DNA of 35,413 bases from Bacillota bacterium (GCA_023443625.1 JAEZTQ010000021.1:1-35413); one strand, 5' to 3'; shown: positions 1 to 8,136, numbered from the stretch's first letter. Notes: generated by a model not told the origin, from the letters alone. Made by a program: numbers and translations.

Positions 1-36
1 CGACAATTAATATCATAAAGAAAAACTATGTGATTG

Positions 37-70
37 GGAAGTAGGGATTTATCCTCTGCTTCCTTTTTTT
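37..70 (+). terminator. Intrinsic terminator at left edge
   Basis: A GGAAG...CTTCC stem, extended inward by A-T, G-C and G-U pairs to about ten base pairs, is followed directly by a run of eight T. It would end a plus-strand transcript entering from outside the window. No gene is visible between base 1 and this hairpin. Confidence 0.6.
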
Positions 71-163
71 TAGTTTACATAACTAAAAATATCTTATCAT
101 CTTTGCCAACTATAATTTTACACTAACGTTGACGAATTAACATTAAGTTGTAAAATATTACTG

Positions 164-309
164 TTTTCAAAATTCAACTTTTGCATATTCAAATGCCTCG
201 CAATCTTTATAAGATGGCATTTTGTTTGTTACTTTTTAATTTCAATGCCTCGATTGAATATGCATAGATTTGAAAAGAAATTTTTTTTGATTATATTGAA
301 TTTTGAAAA
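164..309. repeat. Nested inverted repeats (large cruciform)
   Basis: A perfect 14-bp inverted repeat (164-177 with 296-309, TTTTCAAAATTCAA) encloses a perfect 11-bp inverted repeat (182-192 with 254-264, TGCATATTCAA), which encloses a 7-bp one (191-197 with 216-222, AAATGCC). The 9-mer AATGCCTCG also occurs as a direct repeat at 192-200 and 244-252. The structure lies just past the stop codon of the relaxase gene. It may act as a transcription end for the mobilisation genes, an element end or a replication/transfer site. The rest of bases 71-318 shows no convincing gene. Confidence 0.55.
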
Positions 310-318
310 AAGACTTAA

Positions 319-1179
319 TTATCTCCTACGATTTCGTTCTTCCTCTTCTTTGTTGTATTCTTTATATATCAAGGCGATATCTTTTATTATAGTGGCTCCC
401 ATTATTTTGCATTCTCTGATTTTTTGGTTGATTTTCAAAGAAAAGGTTTCTTCAACCATATGATTCTTTTTTCCTTCATGGAATTGAGGAATAATATCTT
501 TAATTCCACGTTCGTGATAAGAACGATAATCAATGCTTTCATTAATATTATTTCGTTCTAATGAACGATTTACTTCTTGCGCCCAGCTTTTACGCCAATT
601 TATTAAATTTTCTTTATTACCCCAATTATTTGTAGCTTCTGTCCTACATGCGTATTGCTTCTTCACTTTGTCATATATCTTTTTTCCGGTTTCATCTAGG
701 ATATAAATTTTCTTTTGCTTACTTGTCCAGATAGAATTGCCAGATGTATCAAATGCCCGCATTGGTAAAAGGACGTGTGCATGAGGATTACCATCTCCCT
801 TATCATGGATGTTAATGTCACATGCCATACCTTTATCAACAAAATTCTTTTGACAATAATCTTGAACAAGTTTAATCTGTTCTTGCAATTCAAGTTCCTT
901 AGGGAGTGCAACCGTAATCTCCCTACAAAGTTGAGCACGTTTATTTTTTTCTATCTCTTCAAGACTGCCCCATAATTTTTCCCGGTCATAAAATTCTATA
1001 GGTGCATGAATGGGTAGCAATATATTTTTGAAAACATTACCGCCCTTTCTTGTATAGTCTGCAATACGTCCATCATACGGATTACAAAGTTTCTCACAAG
1101 CTCTATAAGCAGCTGCATTGATAGCAGAGCATCCTTTGCCTCTTGATATGATTTTCAATTTAAAATAAAATATTGCCAT
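319..1179 (-). CDS. MobA/MobL-family relaxase
   Basis: This is the DNA relaxase that nicks the transfer origin and leads the single strand into a recipient during conjugative mobilisation. The N-terminus (MAIFYFKLKIISRGKG, then SAINAAAYRACEKL) and the metal-binding GNPHAHVLLPMRAF segment with its HxH motif are typical of MobA/MobL (MOB-Q type) proteins. I chose the ATG at 1179 because GGAAGGGG lies about ten bases upstream. An in-frame ATG at 1236 sits inside a perfect hairpin and has no such site. The protein is about 286 residues, so it keeps the nuclease domain but lacks the long C-terminal part of many relatives. It follows the coupling-protein gene and a 70-residue protein on the same strand, so the three probably form one transcript. 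Confidence 0.88.
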   Translation of the reverse strand: MAIFYFKLKIISRGKGCSAINAAAYRACEKLCNPYDGRIADYTRKGGNVFKNILLPIHAPIEFYDREKLWGSLEEIEKNKRAQLCREITVALPKELELQEQIKLVQDYCQKNFVDKGMACDINIHDKGDGNPHAHVLLPMRAFDTSGNSIWTSKQKKIYILDETGKKIYDKVKKQYACRTEATNNWGNKENLINWRKSWAQEVNRSLERNNINESIDYRSYHERGIKDIIPQFHEGKKNHMVEETFSLKINQKIRECKIMGATIIKDIALIYKEYNKEEEERNRRR

Positions 1180-1194
1180 AAGGCATCCCCTTCC

Positions 1195-1272
1195 TTCACT
1201 ACAGCTAACGGTCTGTAAATAATACCATGTCATCATGGTATATAATTGCGCTATTATTTTTTATAATATTGC
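1195..1272 (-). other. Candidate origin of transfer (oriT)
   Basis: A perfect 8-bp hairpin (ATACCATG at 1222-1229, CATGGTAT at 1234-1241, loop TCAT) lies between the small upstream gene and the relaxase start. Next to it is GCGCAATTATAT (minus strand), a GCGC-containing A/T-rich stretch like the nic regions of MOB-Q systems. Position directly upstream of the relaxase gene is the usual place for oriT. The nick site itself cannot be assigned by eye. Confidence 0.4.
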
Positions 1273-1485
1273 CTAGACTTTATAGAATACCGTCTTTAAT
1301 TCGTGTATAAGTTCACAAAAAGCATCATCACACATATTCTTAATTTCCGGCATTTCACTTTCCATCAATTCGCCTCTAACTATGTATCTATGAATTTGTT
1401 GCTTATGACTTTTTATTTCTTCCTGAATTTCACGCTGTTGTCGGCGATGTTTTATTTGTAAATCTGTGAATTCCTTTTTATTCAT
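1273..1485 (-). CDS. Small mobilisation-module protein, unknown
   Basis: This 70-residue, highly charged protein (many Lys, Gln and Glu, beginning MNKKEFTDLQIKHRRQQREI) is predicted to be mostly helical and may form a coiled coil. The ATG at 1485 is preferred over the upstream GTG at 1494 because GGAAAAGGTG lies 7-8 bases before it. The gene starts inside the last codons of the coupling-protein gene, so the two are translationally coupled. Placement between a coupling protein and a relaxase suggests a relaxosome accessory role, but there is no recognisable DNA-binding motif. Confidence 0.6.
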   Translation of the reverse strand: MNKKEFTDLQIKHRRQQREIQEEIKSHKQQIHRYIVRGELMESEMPEIKNMCDDAFCELIHELKTVFYKV

Positions 1486-2881
1486 ATAAATCACCTTTTC
1501 CTTGTCTAATTTTATCTACTATTTCCATCATATATTTATCTTTATAATAGCTTGCTCGCTTCACACGAAGATAGCCAACGCCTGAAATGATTAATATAAC
1601 TTCTTCCTTTTGGGACAGTTTAATTAAATCCGTTGATGTCACAATTGGTACTCTCTCCGTTGTTGTACTACGAGCGCCTTTTTCATTTTGGGATATCTTT
1701 TTTTCATTATAAGTACCGCACCATTTAGAAATCATTTCCCCAGTATCTGTATCAGATATTTCTAAGACACACTTTATTTTGGTGTTATCAATTATTATTT
1801 TGGATTCCGCGATAGAATAATTATTTTGAAGTTGATAATAGCTCTGTATAGATAACCAGATTGAACAATTGTGATATCGCAAGATAGACATATAGTGGCA
1901 TATTTTTTGAATTTTGCCTAAAGCCGGAAATTCATCTAAAAGAACAAACAACGAAGTACTGGAATTTCGTCTTTCTATATATTCAAAGAGTTGTGTTGTT
2001 ATTAATCGGAATACTGTGCCTAGTTCCGCCAGCATATAATCTGGAATATTCAGAAATATAGAAGTCAGGTTATCATCAAATGTTATGGGTGATACTTTTT
2101 CTTTTCGGTCTCTCAACACATTTCTGACTATTGGAAGATTAAATACAGATAAACACGATGTCATGGTTGTTATAATATCTTCAAAGCTATTATTAGACTT
2201 ACCGTAAAATTTATATAGCCACTTATATGCAATGCTTTGGGGGTCACTTATCTCAATAGCCTCTTCTATAAGAGAAGATATATTATTTTGGAGAATTTCA
2301 GAAACAGAATCGATAAAGCCTAACCCTTTAATATCATGAAAATAGGATAGCAATCCTACAAAGAGAGTTCTTGAGTTTTCAACCCAAAAACCGTCATGGT
2401 CAGATGTAGATATGATTACAGCTGTTGCAATCATGTTATAGACTTCTAATCTGTGATTATCATCAGACTTTGCATCCAGTTCATAATAGACATCCCAACC
2501 CCATAGATTTGACTTAATGTTTTCATCAAAGCTAACTGTTCGGATATTTACGTTATTCTTTGGAACACAAATTTTCGCAAGTTCTCCTTTAACATCCATA
2601 ACAAATAGTTGATATTTATTTATGGATTTTTCTGTTGTATTGGAAACATCTTTAATTGAGTTCATCATATACAATAGGTTGCCTATGTAAAAACTGGAGC
2701 TCTTACCACTTCCGGTAGAACCTATGATGATAATATTAGGTATTGTATTTGCATTAACATCATACTTGACGTGTTTGTTATTACTTTTTCCAAGGATAAT
2801 AGAACCGTTATATTGATTTGCATCTGTTAACATATAGTTTGGAATTCGTGGGTATGTTGCCTTCCGTTTTTCGCTACTCAT
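1478..2881 (-). CDS. VirD4/TraG-type conjugative coupling protein
   Basis: This ATPase links the relaxosome to a type IV secretion channel. The Walker A motif GSTGSGKS is at residues 54-61 and the Walker B segment LFVLLDEFPALGK at 311-323, both in the form seen in TraG/TraD/VirD4 proteins. The C-terminal part (SIWLSIQSYYQL, then KIKCVLEISDTDTGEMISKWCG) also fits this family. At 467 residues it has no N-terminal membrane segments, unlike classical VirD4/TraG proteins of about 600 residues. It may therefore be a soluble variant that borrows the channel of another element. Upstream the Shine-Dalgarno is weak (AAGAAGAA). No other transfer-channel gene lies in the window. Confidence 0.85.
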   Translation of the reverse strand: MSSEKRKATYPRIPNYMLTDANQYNGSIILGKSNNKHVKYDVNANTIPNIIIIGSTGSGKSSSFYIGNLLYMMNSIKDVSNTTEKSINKYQLFVMDVKGELAKICVPKNNVNIRTVSFDENIKSNLWGWDVYYELDAKSDDNHRLEVYNMIATAVIISTSDHDGFWVENSRTLFVGLLSYFHDIKGLGFIDSVSEILQNNISSLIEEAIEISDPQSIAYKWLYKFYGKSNNSFEDIITTMTSCLSVFNLPIVRNVLRDRKEKVSPITFDDNLTSIFLNIPDYMLAELGTVFRLITTQLFEYIERRNSSTSLFVLLDEFPALGKIQKICHYMSILRYHNCSIWLSIQSYYQLQNNYSIAESKIIIDNTKIKCVLEISDTDTGEMISKWCGTYNEKKISQNEKGARSTTTERVPIVTSTDLIKLSQKEEVILIISGVGYLRVKRASYYKDKYMMEIVDKIRQGKGDLYE

Positions 2882-2928
2882 TTCTTCTTTTAGACCGTCA
2901 CCAAAATAAAAGTATCGTTTGTCATCTT

Positions 2929-3008
2929 TTAGTATTTACTTTCGTTAGGCAATTCAACCTCAATCAGAATAATACATCAGACTTAGTTAAATCAATAATT
3001 ATACTAAT
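2929..3008 (-). pseudogene. Possible small-gene remnant before coupling gene
   Basis: A perfect AAAAGGAGG sits at 3011-3019 on the minus strand, but an ATT follows where a start codon should be. Reading on gives ISIIIDLTKSDVLF, then after one frame change LIEVELPNESKY and a stop. The coding-like composition plus strong ribosome-binding site suggests a decayed short gene, but it could be chance. The rest of 2882-3167 holds nothing else recognisable. Confidence 0.25.
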
Positions 3009-3167
3009 GGCCTCCTTTTAGTTGATGCCTTAATATGGACTGATTTAGTTTGAGATTTTTTTTTGTTATATTGATTTTTAAAAAAATATAAACTTTAAGA
3101 TATCGAAATTATAATATTTCGTGTAAAGAGTAGGAAAATAAAAAGTTTTAAATCTAATTACTCAGAT

Positions 3168-3196
3168 TTGTAAAAAAACAACTATTATGGTATAAT
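3168..3196 (+). promoter_or_regulatory. Promoter of the HEPN-HNH-TIR operon
   Basis: TTGTAA (3168-3173) and TATAAT (3191-3196) are separated by exactly 17 bases, and TGG just before the -10 box gives an extended -10 element. It lies about 55 bases upstream of the first gene of the putative defence operon. Confidence 0.7.
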
Positions 3197-3249
3197 ATGT
3201 ATTATATTTGTTTGATGGAGTTATGAAATTAAGAGGGAGATTTAACATT

Positions 3250-4362
3250 ATGTGTAGTATTGCTCAGCAATTAAAGGAATGTATAGATGACTTGGATAAT
3301 ATAGAAATATTGGATGAGAAAGAGGATTATATAATAATTGAAGACATTATCATAAATAAAAAGATGAAATTAACAAGTCACTACTTACAAGATTATAACG
3401 TAGAAATGGATAATTCTAAGATTGTAAAATTTAAAGATTATGGATTTAAATTTGGAAGTTATATTGAAGTTCTAATAGAATATTATAGTGTATTAGATTA
3501 TGATACTGATAGTGCAATACTTACAGATTTTACAATAGGTGATGTAATAGTTTCTATTTCACGACCATCAGATTTATTTAGTATCGTTATGCGAGAGTTA
3601 GAATCGGATAAGTATTATGATAAGGATTGTATGTGGACAATTTCTTTGAAAGGTATAACTAATGAGAATTATGAAGAATATTTAACACAAGCAATATTTT
3701 TATTTGGATATTATAACGCGTCTACTTGCAGTAACGATTATCCTCATACATATGAATTTATAGGTGAAGAGTATTATAGATATGCAGTAGATGATGATGA
3801 GCTGATTAATAGAAGAAAGAATAATAAGGAATTTGAGGAACTTGAGTTTTCACCTTGTAGGTATCCTGAGGCACTAAGTTTCTACAATGCAGGAATGGAA
3901 ATATCGTCTTACGAAATTTCATTTCAATATTTTTATAAAGTTTTAGAGCATTTTTTTCTTATTACAAGACAAGATGAATTCATCAATTTTATTAGTAATT
4001 ATAATATCTACCATGATATAAATATTTTTATTGATAATGTTACCAGTATATATAGACAGAATGAAGACATACAATTATTGACCTTATTAAAATCAAATGA
4101 GGTTTCCATTACTTCAATTATCAATGAAGCATATAATCAGAAAATTATTGATGAGGCAACTGTAGTGAATTTTTCAAACAGCTTATATTTATATAGAAAT
4201 AGAATTGTACACGGTAAAAATGATGAAAAGTTTCGTATAAAAGTTCCTAGTATTTTGATATCTAAAGAAGAAAGGTTTTGGAATGCCAATATTCGTAAAA
4301 TCTCAGAAATTTTAATTGAAAAATATTGTATCTCTAAACGGGATAGTTCTGATGAAATTTAA
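3250..4362 (+). CDS. ApeA-like HEPN-domain protein, putative defence
   Basis: The C-terminal third carries SLYLYRNRIVHGKND, with the Rx4H signature of HEPN ribonucleases at about residues 316-321. It is preceded by a helical segment (ISFQYFYKVLEHFF) like that of Apea-type HEPN domains. ApeA-like HEPN proteins are anti-phage effectors thought to cut RNA, so RNase-based growth arrest is a reasonable inference. The first 200 or so residues are acidic and beta-rich and match nothing I recognise; they may sense the trigger. The ATG at 3250 is chosen because AGAGGGAG lies about ten bases upstream; a TTG at 3208 and an ATG at 3223 are also in frame. Length is 370 residues. It is first in an operon with an HNH nuclease and a TIR protein. 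Confidence 0.75.
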   Translation: MCSIAQQLKECIDDLDNIEILDEKEDYIIIEDIIINKKMKLTSHYLQDYNVEMDNSKIVKFKDYGFKFGSYIEVLIEYYSVLDYDTDSAILTDFTIGDVIVSISRPSDLFSIVMRELESDKYYDKDCMWTISLKGITNENYEEYLTQAIFLFGYYNASTCSNDYPHTYEFIGEEYYRYAVDDDELINRRKNNKEFEELEFSPCRYPEALSFYNAGMEISSYEISFQYFYKVLEHFFLITRQDEFINFISNYNIYHDINIFIDNVTSIYRQNEDIQLLTLLKSNEVSITSIINEAYNQKIIDEATVVNFSNSLYLYRNRIVHGKNDEKFRIKVPSILISKEERFWNANIRKISEILIEKYCISKRDSSDEI

Positions 4363-4411
4363 ATGGTATCATTAAGAAAAACTTAAATAGTTCAGAAAGG
4401 CAGATAGCATA

Positions 4412-5302
4412 ATGTGGGATACGAGAAAAAGAATAACCATGGGATTTAACTATCAAATGGCGACTGAAATAATTAGTTGTTTCAAATCTTATGATTTGGA
4501 TGATATTATTGAAAACATTAATACACTTATTTATATAAATGCTATTGATATAGATGATTTTATTCGAGATTTATTTAATCAAAATTTAACTTGTATTATT
4601 AAACCTATGAAAAATACAATTCTGCATACATTTATTGGAAAGTATTTATATTTTTATTTAGATAATGAAAGATACTTTTTAGTCGATACTTTATGTGACG
4701 ATTTTGATATTGATTCCGTTTTAGATTTTTTAGACCGATATGAATATATATTAGATGAGTATAATTGTTTAATCACTGACTACTACGACAATATCATTAA
4801 ATTTGATGAAGAGTACGAACAAACAGATGGTGAAAATAGAGATGATTACAAGTTATATTTAAGTGGTATATTTGAATCGATTTTAAATAATATAAATGAA
4901 CATGAAAATGAAATTGTGGAGTCAATTTTTTATTTACTATACGGAAATAAGGACTTCCTATTTAAGTTCAACTATTTTATTTCCAATTATATTACATATG
5001 AGTATATGGATAAAAATTTATTTGATAATAAAAACCATTTAAAGCGTTGTTCTTCAATACCTACATGGCTTGTTAGGGTTATTTTTTATCGAGATAATGG
5101 ACGTTGCCAGCATTGTGGTAGAGACCTATCTAATATTAATTCAATTACTGGAAATTGCGAAATACAACATGACCATGTTATACCCCTTGAACAAGGAGGG
5201 ACAAATGATGCAACTAATTTTCAATTGTTATGTTCAGATTGTAATCAACACAAAAGTGGAAATATTATAAAACCTAACTATTTGTATCAAGTGTACTGGT
5301 AA
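4412..5302 (+). CDS. HNH endonuclease, putative defence
   Basis: The C-terminus is a clear HNH nuclease: CQHC at residues 232-235, HDH at 253-255 followed by VIPLEQGGTND, an Asn at 269, and CSDC at 274-277. The cysteine pairs bind structural zinc and the His/Asn residues form the metal-dependent active site. The first 215 residues are Asp/Asn/Tyr-rich, probably helical, and unlike any family I recognise. This half could recognise a partner or target. AAAGG lies upstream of the start. The gap from the HEPN gene is 49 bases and to the TIR gene 44 bases, all in one direction, so the three are likely co-transcribed. Confidence 0.85.
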   Translation: MWDTRKRITMGFNYQMATEIISCFKSYDLDDIIENINTLIYINAIDIDDFIRDLFNQNLTCIIKPMKNTILHTFIGKYLYFYLDNERYFLVDTLCDDFDIDSVLDFLDRYEYILDEYNCLITDYYDNIIKFDEEYEQTDGENRDDYKLYLSGIFESILNNINEHENEIVESIFYLLYGNKDFLFKFNYFISNYITYEYMDKNLFDNKNHLKRCSSIPTWLVRVIFYRDNGRCQHCGRDLSNINSITGNCEIQHDHVIPLEQGGTNDATNFQLLCSDCNQHKSGNIIKPNYLYQVYW

Positions 5303-5346
5303 TATATTTTTACAAAGCAGAATGAAGATGTATGAGGAGGGAGATA

Positions 5347-6159
5347 ATGGATTTACTAAAGAAACTGGAATTAGATTATCAAGGAATTAAGGATGTAATT
5401 ACTAATTATACATCAAGCGGACATATTGGAAACTATATTGACGGGCTAGAACAAGCAATTATGGAAAAGAATGTAGAAAGTATTAAATATTTTTTAGAAC
5501 AAATTAGTATGTGGTATCATGAAAATATAAATAAAATACATTCAAATGAGTTTGTATACAATGGAGATGAACATGATAAAAATAAAAAATTAATTGAGGA
5601 CTTTAATGCAAGATTTACAAATTATGTTCTTGTGGAAAATAACGAAAAAGAAATTAAAAAAGTTAAGCCAATAATATTCTTAAGCCATAAATCGGATGAT
5701 AAAAAATATGCCGATGCATTAGAAAAACTTATATGTGGAATGGGAATAAAAAATAATCAATTAATTTATACTTCCCATCCATTACATAAAATACCCCTAG
5801 ACTATAATATATATGATTTCCTGAGAAATAATTTAAATTTAAATACTTTTGTAATTATATTATGGTCTAATAGTTATTTGGAAAGTCCAGCGTGTCTAAA
5901 TGAAATGGGAGCAGCATGGGTTGTTCAAAGTGATTATACAAATATCTATACACCAGATTTTGAATTTGGAAATCCTAAATATCATGAATGTGCAGTAGAT
6001 ACTAGAAAAATGGGGGCAGTTCTGAAAAATAATGCACATTGCAAAGCTAGTATGGTGGAACTAAAGAATAAAATAACGAAGTTATTTAATATTGAAGTGG
6101 ACGAGCAAACATGGATGTATCTTTTAGATAAGTTTTTAGATGAAATAAAGTTAAATTGA
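5347..6159 (+). CDS. TIR-domain protein, putative NAD-consuming defence effector
   Basis: From about residue 108 the protein reads as a TIR domain: KPIIFLSHKSDDKKYADALE forms the first strand and helix. The segment WSNSYLESPACLNEMGAAW (173-191) carries the conserved Glu (about 186) that in catalytic TIR domains attacks NAD. The N-terminal 100 residues are helical and unassigned. Bacterial TIR proteins degrade NAD or make cyclic-ADP-ribose-like signals during phage infection; which of these applies here is unknown. The ATG at 5347 is used because GAGGAGGGAG sits just upstream; an in-frame ATG at 5332 would place the ribosome-binding site inside the gene. This is the third gene of the HEPN-HNH-TIR set. 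Confidence 0.8.
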   Translation: MDLLKKLELDYQGIKDVITNYTSSGHIGNYIDGLEQAIMEKNVESIKYFLEQISMWYHENINKIHSNEFVYNGDEHDKNKKLIEDFNARFTNYVLVENNEKEIKKVKPIIFLSHKSDDKKYADALEKLICGMGIKNNQLIYTSHPLHKIPLDYNIYDFLRNNLNLNTFVIILWSNSYLESPACLNEMGAAWVVQSDYTNIYTPDFEFGNPKYHECAVDTRKMGAVLKNNAHCKASMVELKNKITKLFNIEVDEQTWMYLLDKFLDEIKLN

Positions 6160-6334
6160 CAGTAAATTATGTTTTATATTCAGACAATGGAATGAGATTC
6201 AATTATCTTATATATGGTGAATAATGGTATGCCGTAAGAATGATTATGATGCTTGGTCTACGGTTTCATGTTTGACATCATAAATATGAAATAAAACCTA
6301 AAAATTCTAAACAAATTTAAGGGAGAATACGTAG

Positions 6335-6673
6335 ATGGAAGAAAATAAATATCGAGTAATCAAAATTAGCAAGCAGGCTATATTTGAGTTTATATATGAA
6401 AAGTTTATTGAAGAACAAGAATGTTATTTGGAAGTTAATCCAATAGAGGTATCGGATACTTTTGATATTAACTTTGACACAGGTGAGTTTATTTTTATTG
6501 CTCATAATTCAGAGGATGCAGAGGGAAATATTATTCCATTTCCAAAAGAAATTGATGTAAAGCAACTGATGGCAAATGTACCGGATACCACAAATACCAT
6601 GTTTTCTGATGGTAGGTATAAGGAATATACGCTAGAGCAATTATTAGCTATTCAAACAGAAAAATTTAATTGA
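6335..6673 (+). CDS. Small acidic protein, possible immunity protein
   Basis: A 112-residue acidic, soluble protein without signal peptide or membrane segment. It starts with MEENKYRVIKISKQAIFEF and has a beta-rich middle (DTFDINFDTGEFIFIAHN). AAGGGAGA lies nine bases upstream of the ATG. I do not recognise the family. Size, charge and placement just before a DUF2716 gene and a helical-repeat gene resemble the orphan immunity-gene arrays of Firmicutes polymorphic toxin systems. That is an inference from context, since no toxin gene is present. Confidence 0.6.
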   Translation: MEENKYRVIKISKQAIFEFIYEKFIEEQECYLEVNPIEVSDTFDINFDTGEFIFIAHNSEDAEGNIIPFPKEIDVKQLMANVPDTTNTMFSDGRYKEYTLEQLLAIQTEKFN

Positions 6674-6717
6674 TAATAGGGTTTATTAATATTGAGCAGG
6701 AAAGTGATGTAAAGAAG

Positions 6718-6756
6718 ATGGAATATTATATTTTGGAAAAGAATTCAGTTAATTAG
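6718..6756 (+). pseudogene. Possible remnant of an immunity-gene start
   Basis: After GCAGGAAAGTG there is a 12-codon reading frame beginning MEYYILEKN and then a stop. The MxYYIL opening is common at the N-terminus of several small polymorphic-toxin immunity families. It sits between two immunity-like genes, so it could be the stub of a deleted member. It may equally be chance. Confidence 0.2.
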
Positions 6757-6827
6757 AACTATTTTCTGCTGTATGAAACTATAGTGTATGAGATATATTC
6801 AAACGTTCAGGAAATGAGGTAGTAAAA

Positions 6828-7322
6828 ATGTTATTGTCAGAAGATGAATCAAATTTTGTTTGGAATAAAATCAGCGAATTATTTCATTTTAACCCTAGTA
6901 TTAATAAAGGTGTAAAAGCTTTTGATATATCACATAAATATATTGTTTATGATATAAGTAATTTAAATGAAGAAAGTATTGATGTAATGGATGAATTAAT
7001 TACAAAAGCCTTTGTTAATTGTACGAATAAAAATGATTTTATGTATGCCCTCGATTGGCAACATAGTTCTTTTAAGTTTAATCCGAGAAAACAGGAAGAA
7101 CAAAAGTCAATGTTTATACAGGATGAAAGGTATATGGGCGGAGGATATAATGCCTATTTTCCAACCTATTACCCTGATGGAGATTACTATTTTTTTATGG
7201 CCGGTGATTTTAACTTCGGGTATTTGGGACATCCATGGCAACAAAAAGTATGGGTATTTGGGGAAACGTTAATTTCTGAATTTGAGAAGATTGAAAATAA
7301 AATTGGCTTTGTTAAGGTATAA
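6828..7322 (+). CDS. DUF2716-family protein, possible immunity protein
   Basis: The C-terminal half contains YPDGDYYFFMAGDFNFGYLGHP followed by WQQKVWVFGE, the pattern I associate with DUF2716, a family of unknown function found in Bacilli and Clostridia and often in immunity-gene clusters. The protein has 164 residues, no signal peptide and an acidic N-terminus (MLLSEDESNFVWNKISELF). A GAAATGAGGTAG stretch upstream is a weak Shine-Dalgarno. Neighbours on the same strand are other small immunity-like genes, spaced 50-155 bases apart, and no linked toxin is visible. Confidence 0.65.
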   Translation: MLLSEDESNFVWNKISELFHFNPSINKGVKAFDISHKYIVYDISNLNEESIDVMDELITKAFVNCTNKNDFMYALDWQHSSFKFNPRKQEEQKSMFIQDERYMGGGYNAYFPTYYPDGDYYFFMAGDFNFGYLGHPWQQKVWVFGETLISEFEKIENKIGFVKV

Positions 7323-7369
7323 AGCCGCAATAAATAATATAACATAAATTATTAGTTTGGTGGGTAAGT

Positions 7370-8107
7370 ATGGGTGAGAGGTCAAAATCAAGATTTACAA
7401 CATATACAGAAGCAGAACATGGTTCGCTTGTTAAGCAAGGGGCAGATACTATAAAACGTGTTCTTGAAACTTCAGATGTTCAGACTAAGTTAAGTATATT
7501 ATTATATCTGGATAAATATTTAGATGAATGGTATGGTTATGAAGTAAAAGACAAAGAAGAAATAATATCTATCTTAGAAAAGCATTTATTTATTGAAGTA
7601 AACGCAGATGTCAGGGAAGATATTTTGAATTTACTTTCGCTTTATAGTTTGTCAAACTTAGATTATTTAGCTGAGCACATTAATGAATTATCTGAAGAGG
7701 ATTTACCAGATGCAATTTCTGCTTTAGGGTCAACATTTAATGATAAATACTTTAGCTTAATAAGTGATTTTGGGAATAATTCAAATGAGTTAGTATGTAT
7801 GTCTGCAAGAGAAGCAAAACAAGATATATTAGACTGTCAAAAGAAAGTCAAAGATGAATTGTTAAAACAAATAAAACAGTGTCTTAATGGAGAAATATCA
7901 AGGGAAAAGTTTTATGAAGTTTCAGAGGCATATTACACGAAATATACAAACATCATTAGTAATACGGAATTTAACAAGGTGTATTTGAGTATTATACCAG
8001 ACGTATGCTTGTTTTATAAAAAGGAACTAGGTCTGTGTGATAAAATTGATGAAGTTGAGTTCCAAAAATGTTTAGAATCAGCATATATCAAACTATTTAA
8101 TATATGA
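7370..8107 (+). CDS. Helical-repeat protein, possible immunity protein
   Basis: A 245-residue, Leu-rich, almost wholly helical protein. Repeating helix pairs such as TKLSILLYLDKYLDEW, VREDILNLLSLYSLSNLDYL and DLPDAISALGST resemble HEAT-like repeats found in several immunity proteins. The C-terminal 90 residues (LLKQIKQCLNGEISREKFYEVSEAYY) form a separate helical part. GGTGGG lies shortly before the ATG. There is no signal peptide or membrane segment. The family is not recognised with certainty. Last of three small same-strand genes without an adjacent toxin. Confidence 0.6.
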   Translation: MGERSKSRFTTYTEAEHGSLVKQGADTIKRVLETSDVQTKLSILLYLDKYLDEWYGYEVKDKEEIISILEKHLFIEVNADVREDILNLLSLYSLSNLDYLAEHINELSEEDLPDAISALGSTFNDKYFSLISDFGNNSNELVCMSAREAKQDILDCQKKVKDELLKQIKQCLNGEISREKFYEVSEAYYTKYTNIISNTEFNKVYLSIIPDVCLFYKKELGLCDKIDEVEFQKCLESAYIKLFNI

Positions 8108-8136
8108 GGTAGAGTATAATGTAATTATTTTAATAT

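Noticed and set aside
775..975. Plus-strand open frame inside the relaxase gene
   Set aside because: Antisense to conserved relaxase motifs, no ribosome-binding site, Ile/Phe-rich shadow composition.
6160..6334. Weak CCGTA/TACGG hairpin after the TIR gene as a terminator
   Set aside because: Only five base pairs with a large loop and no T-run; read-through into the next gene cannot be excluded.
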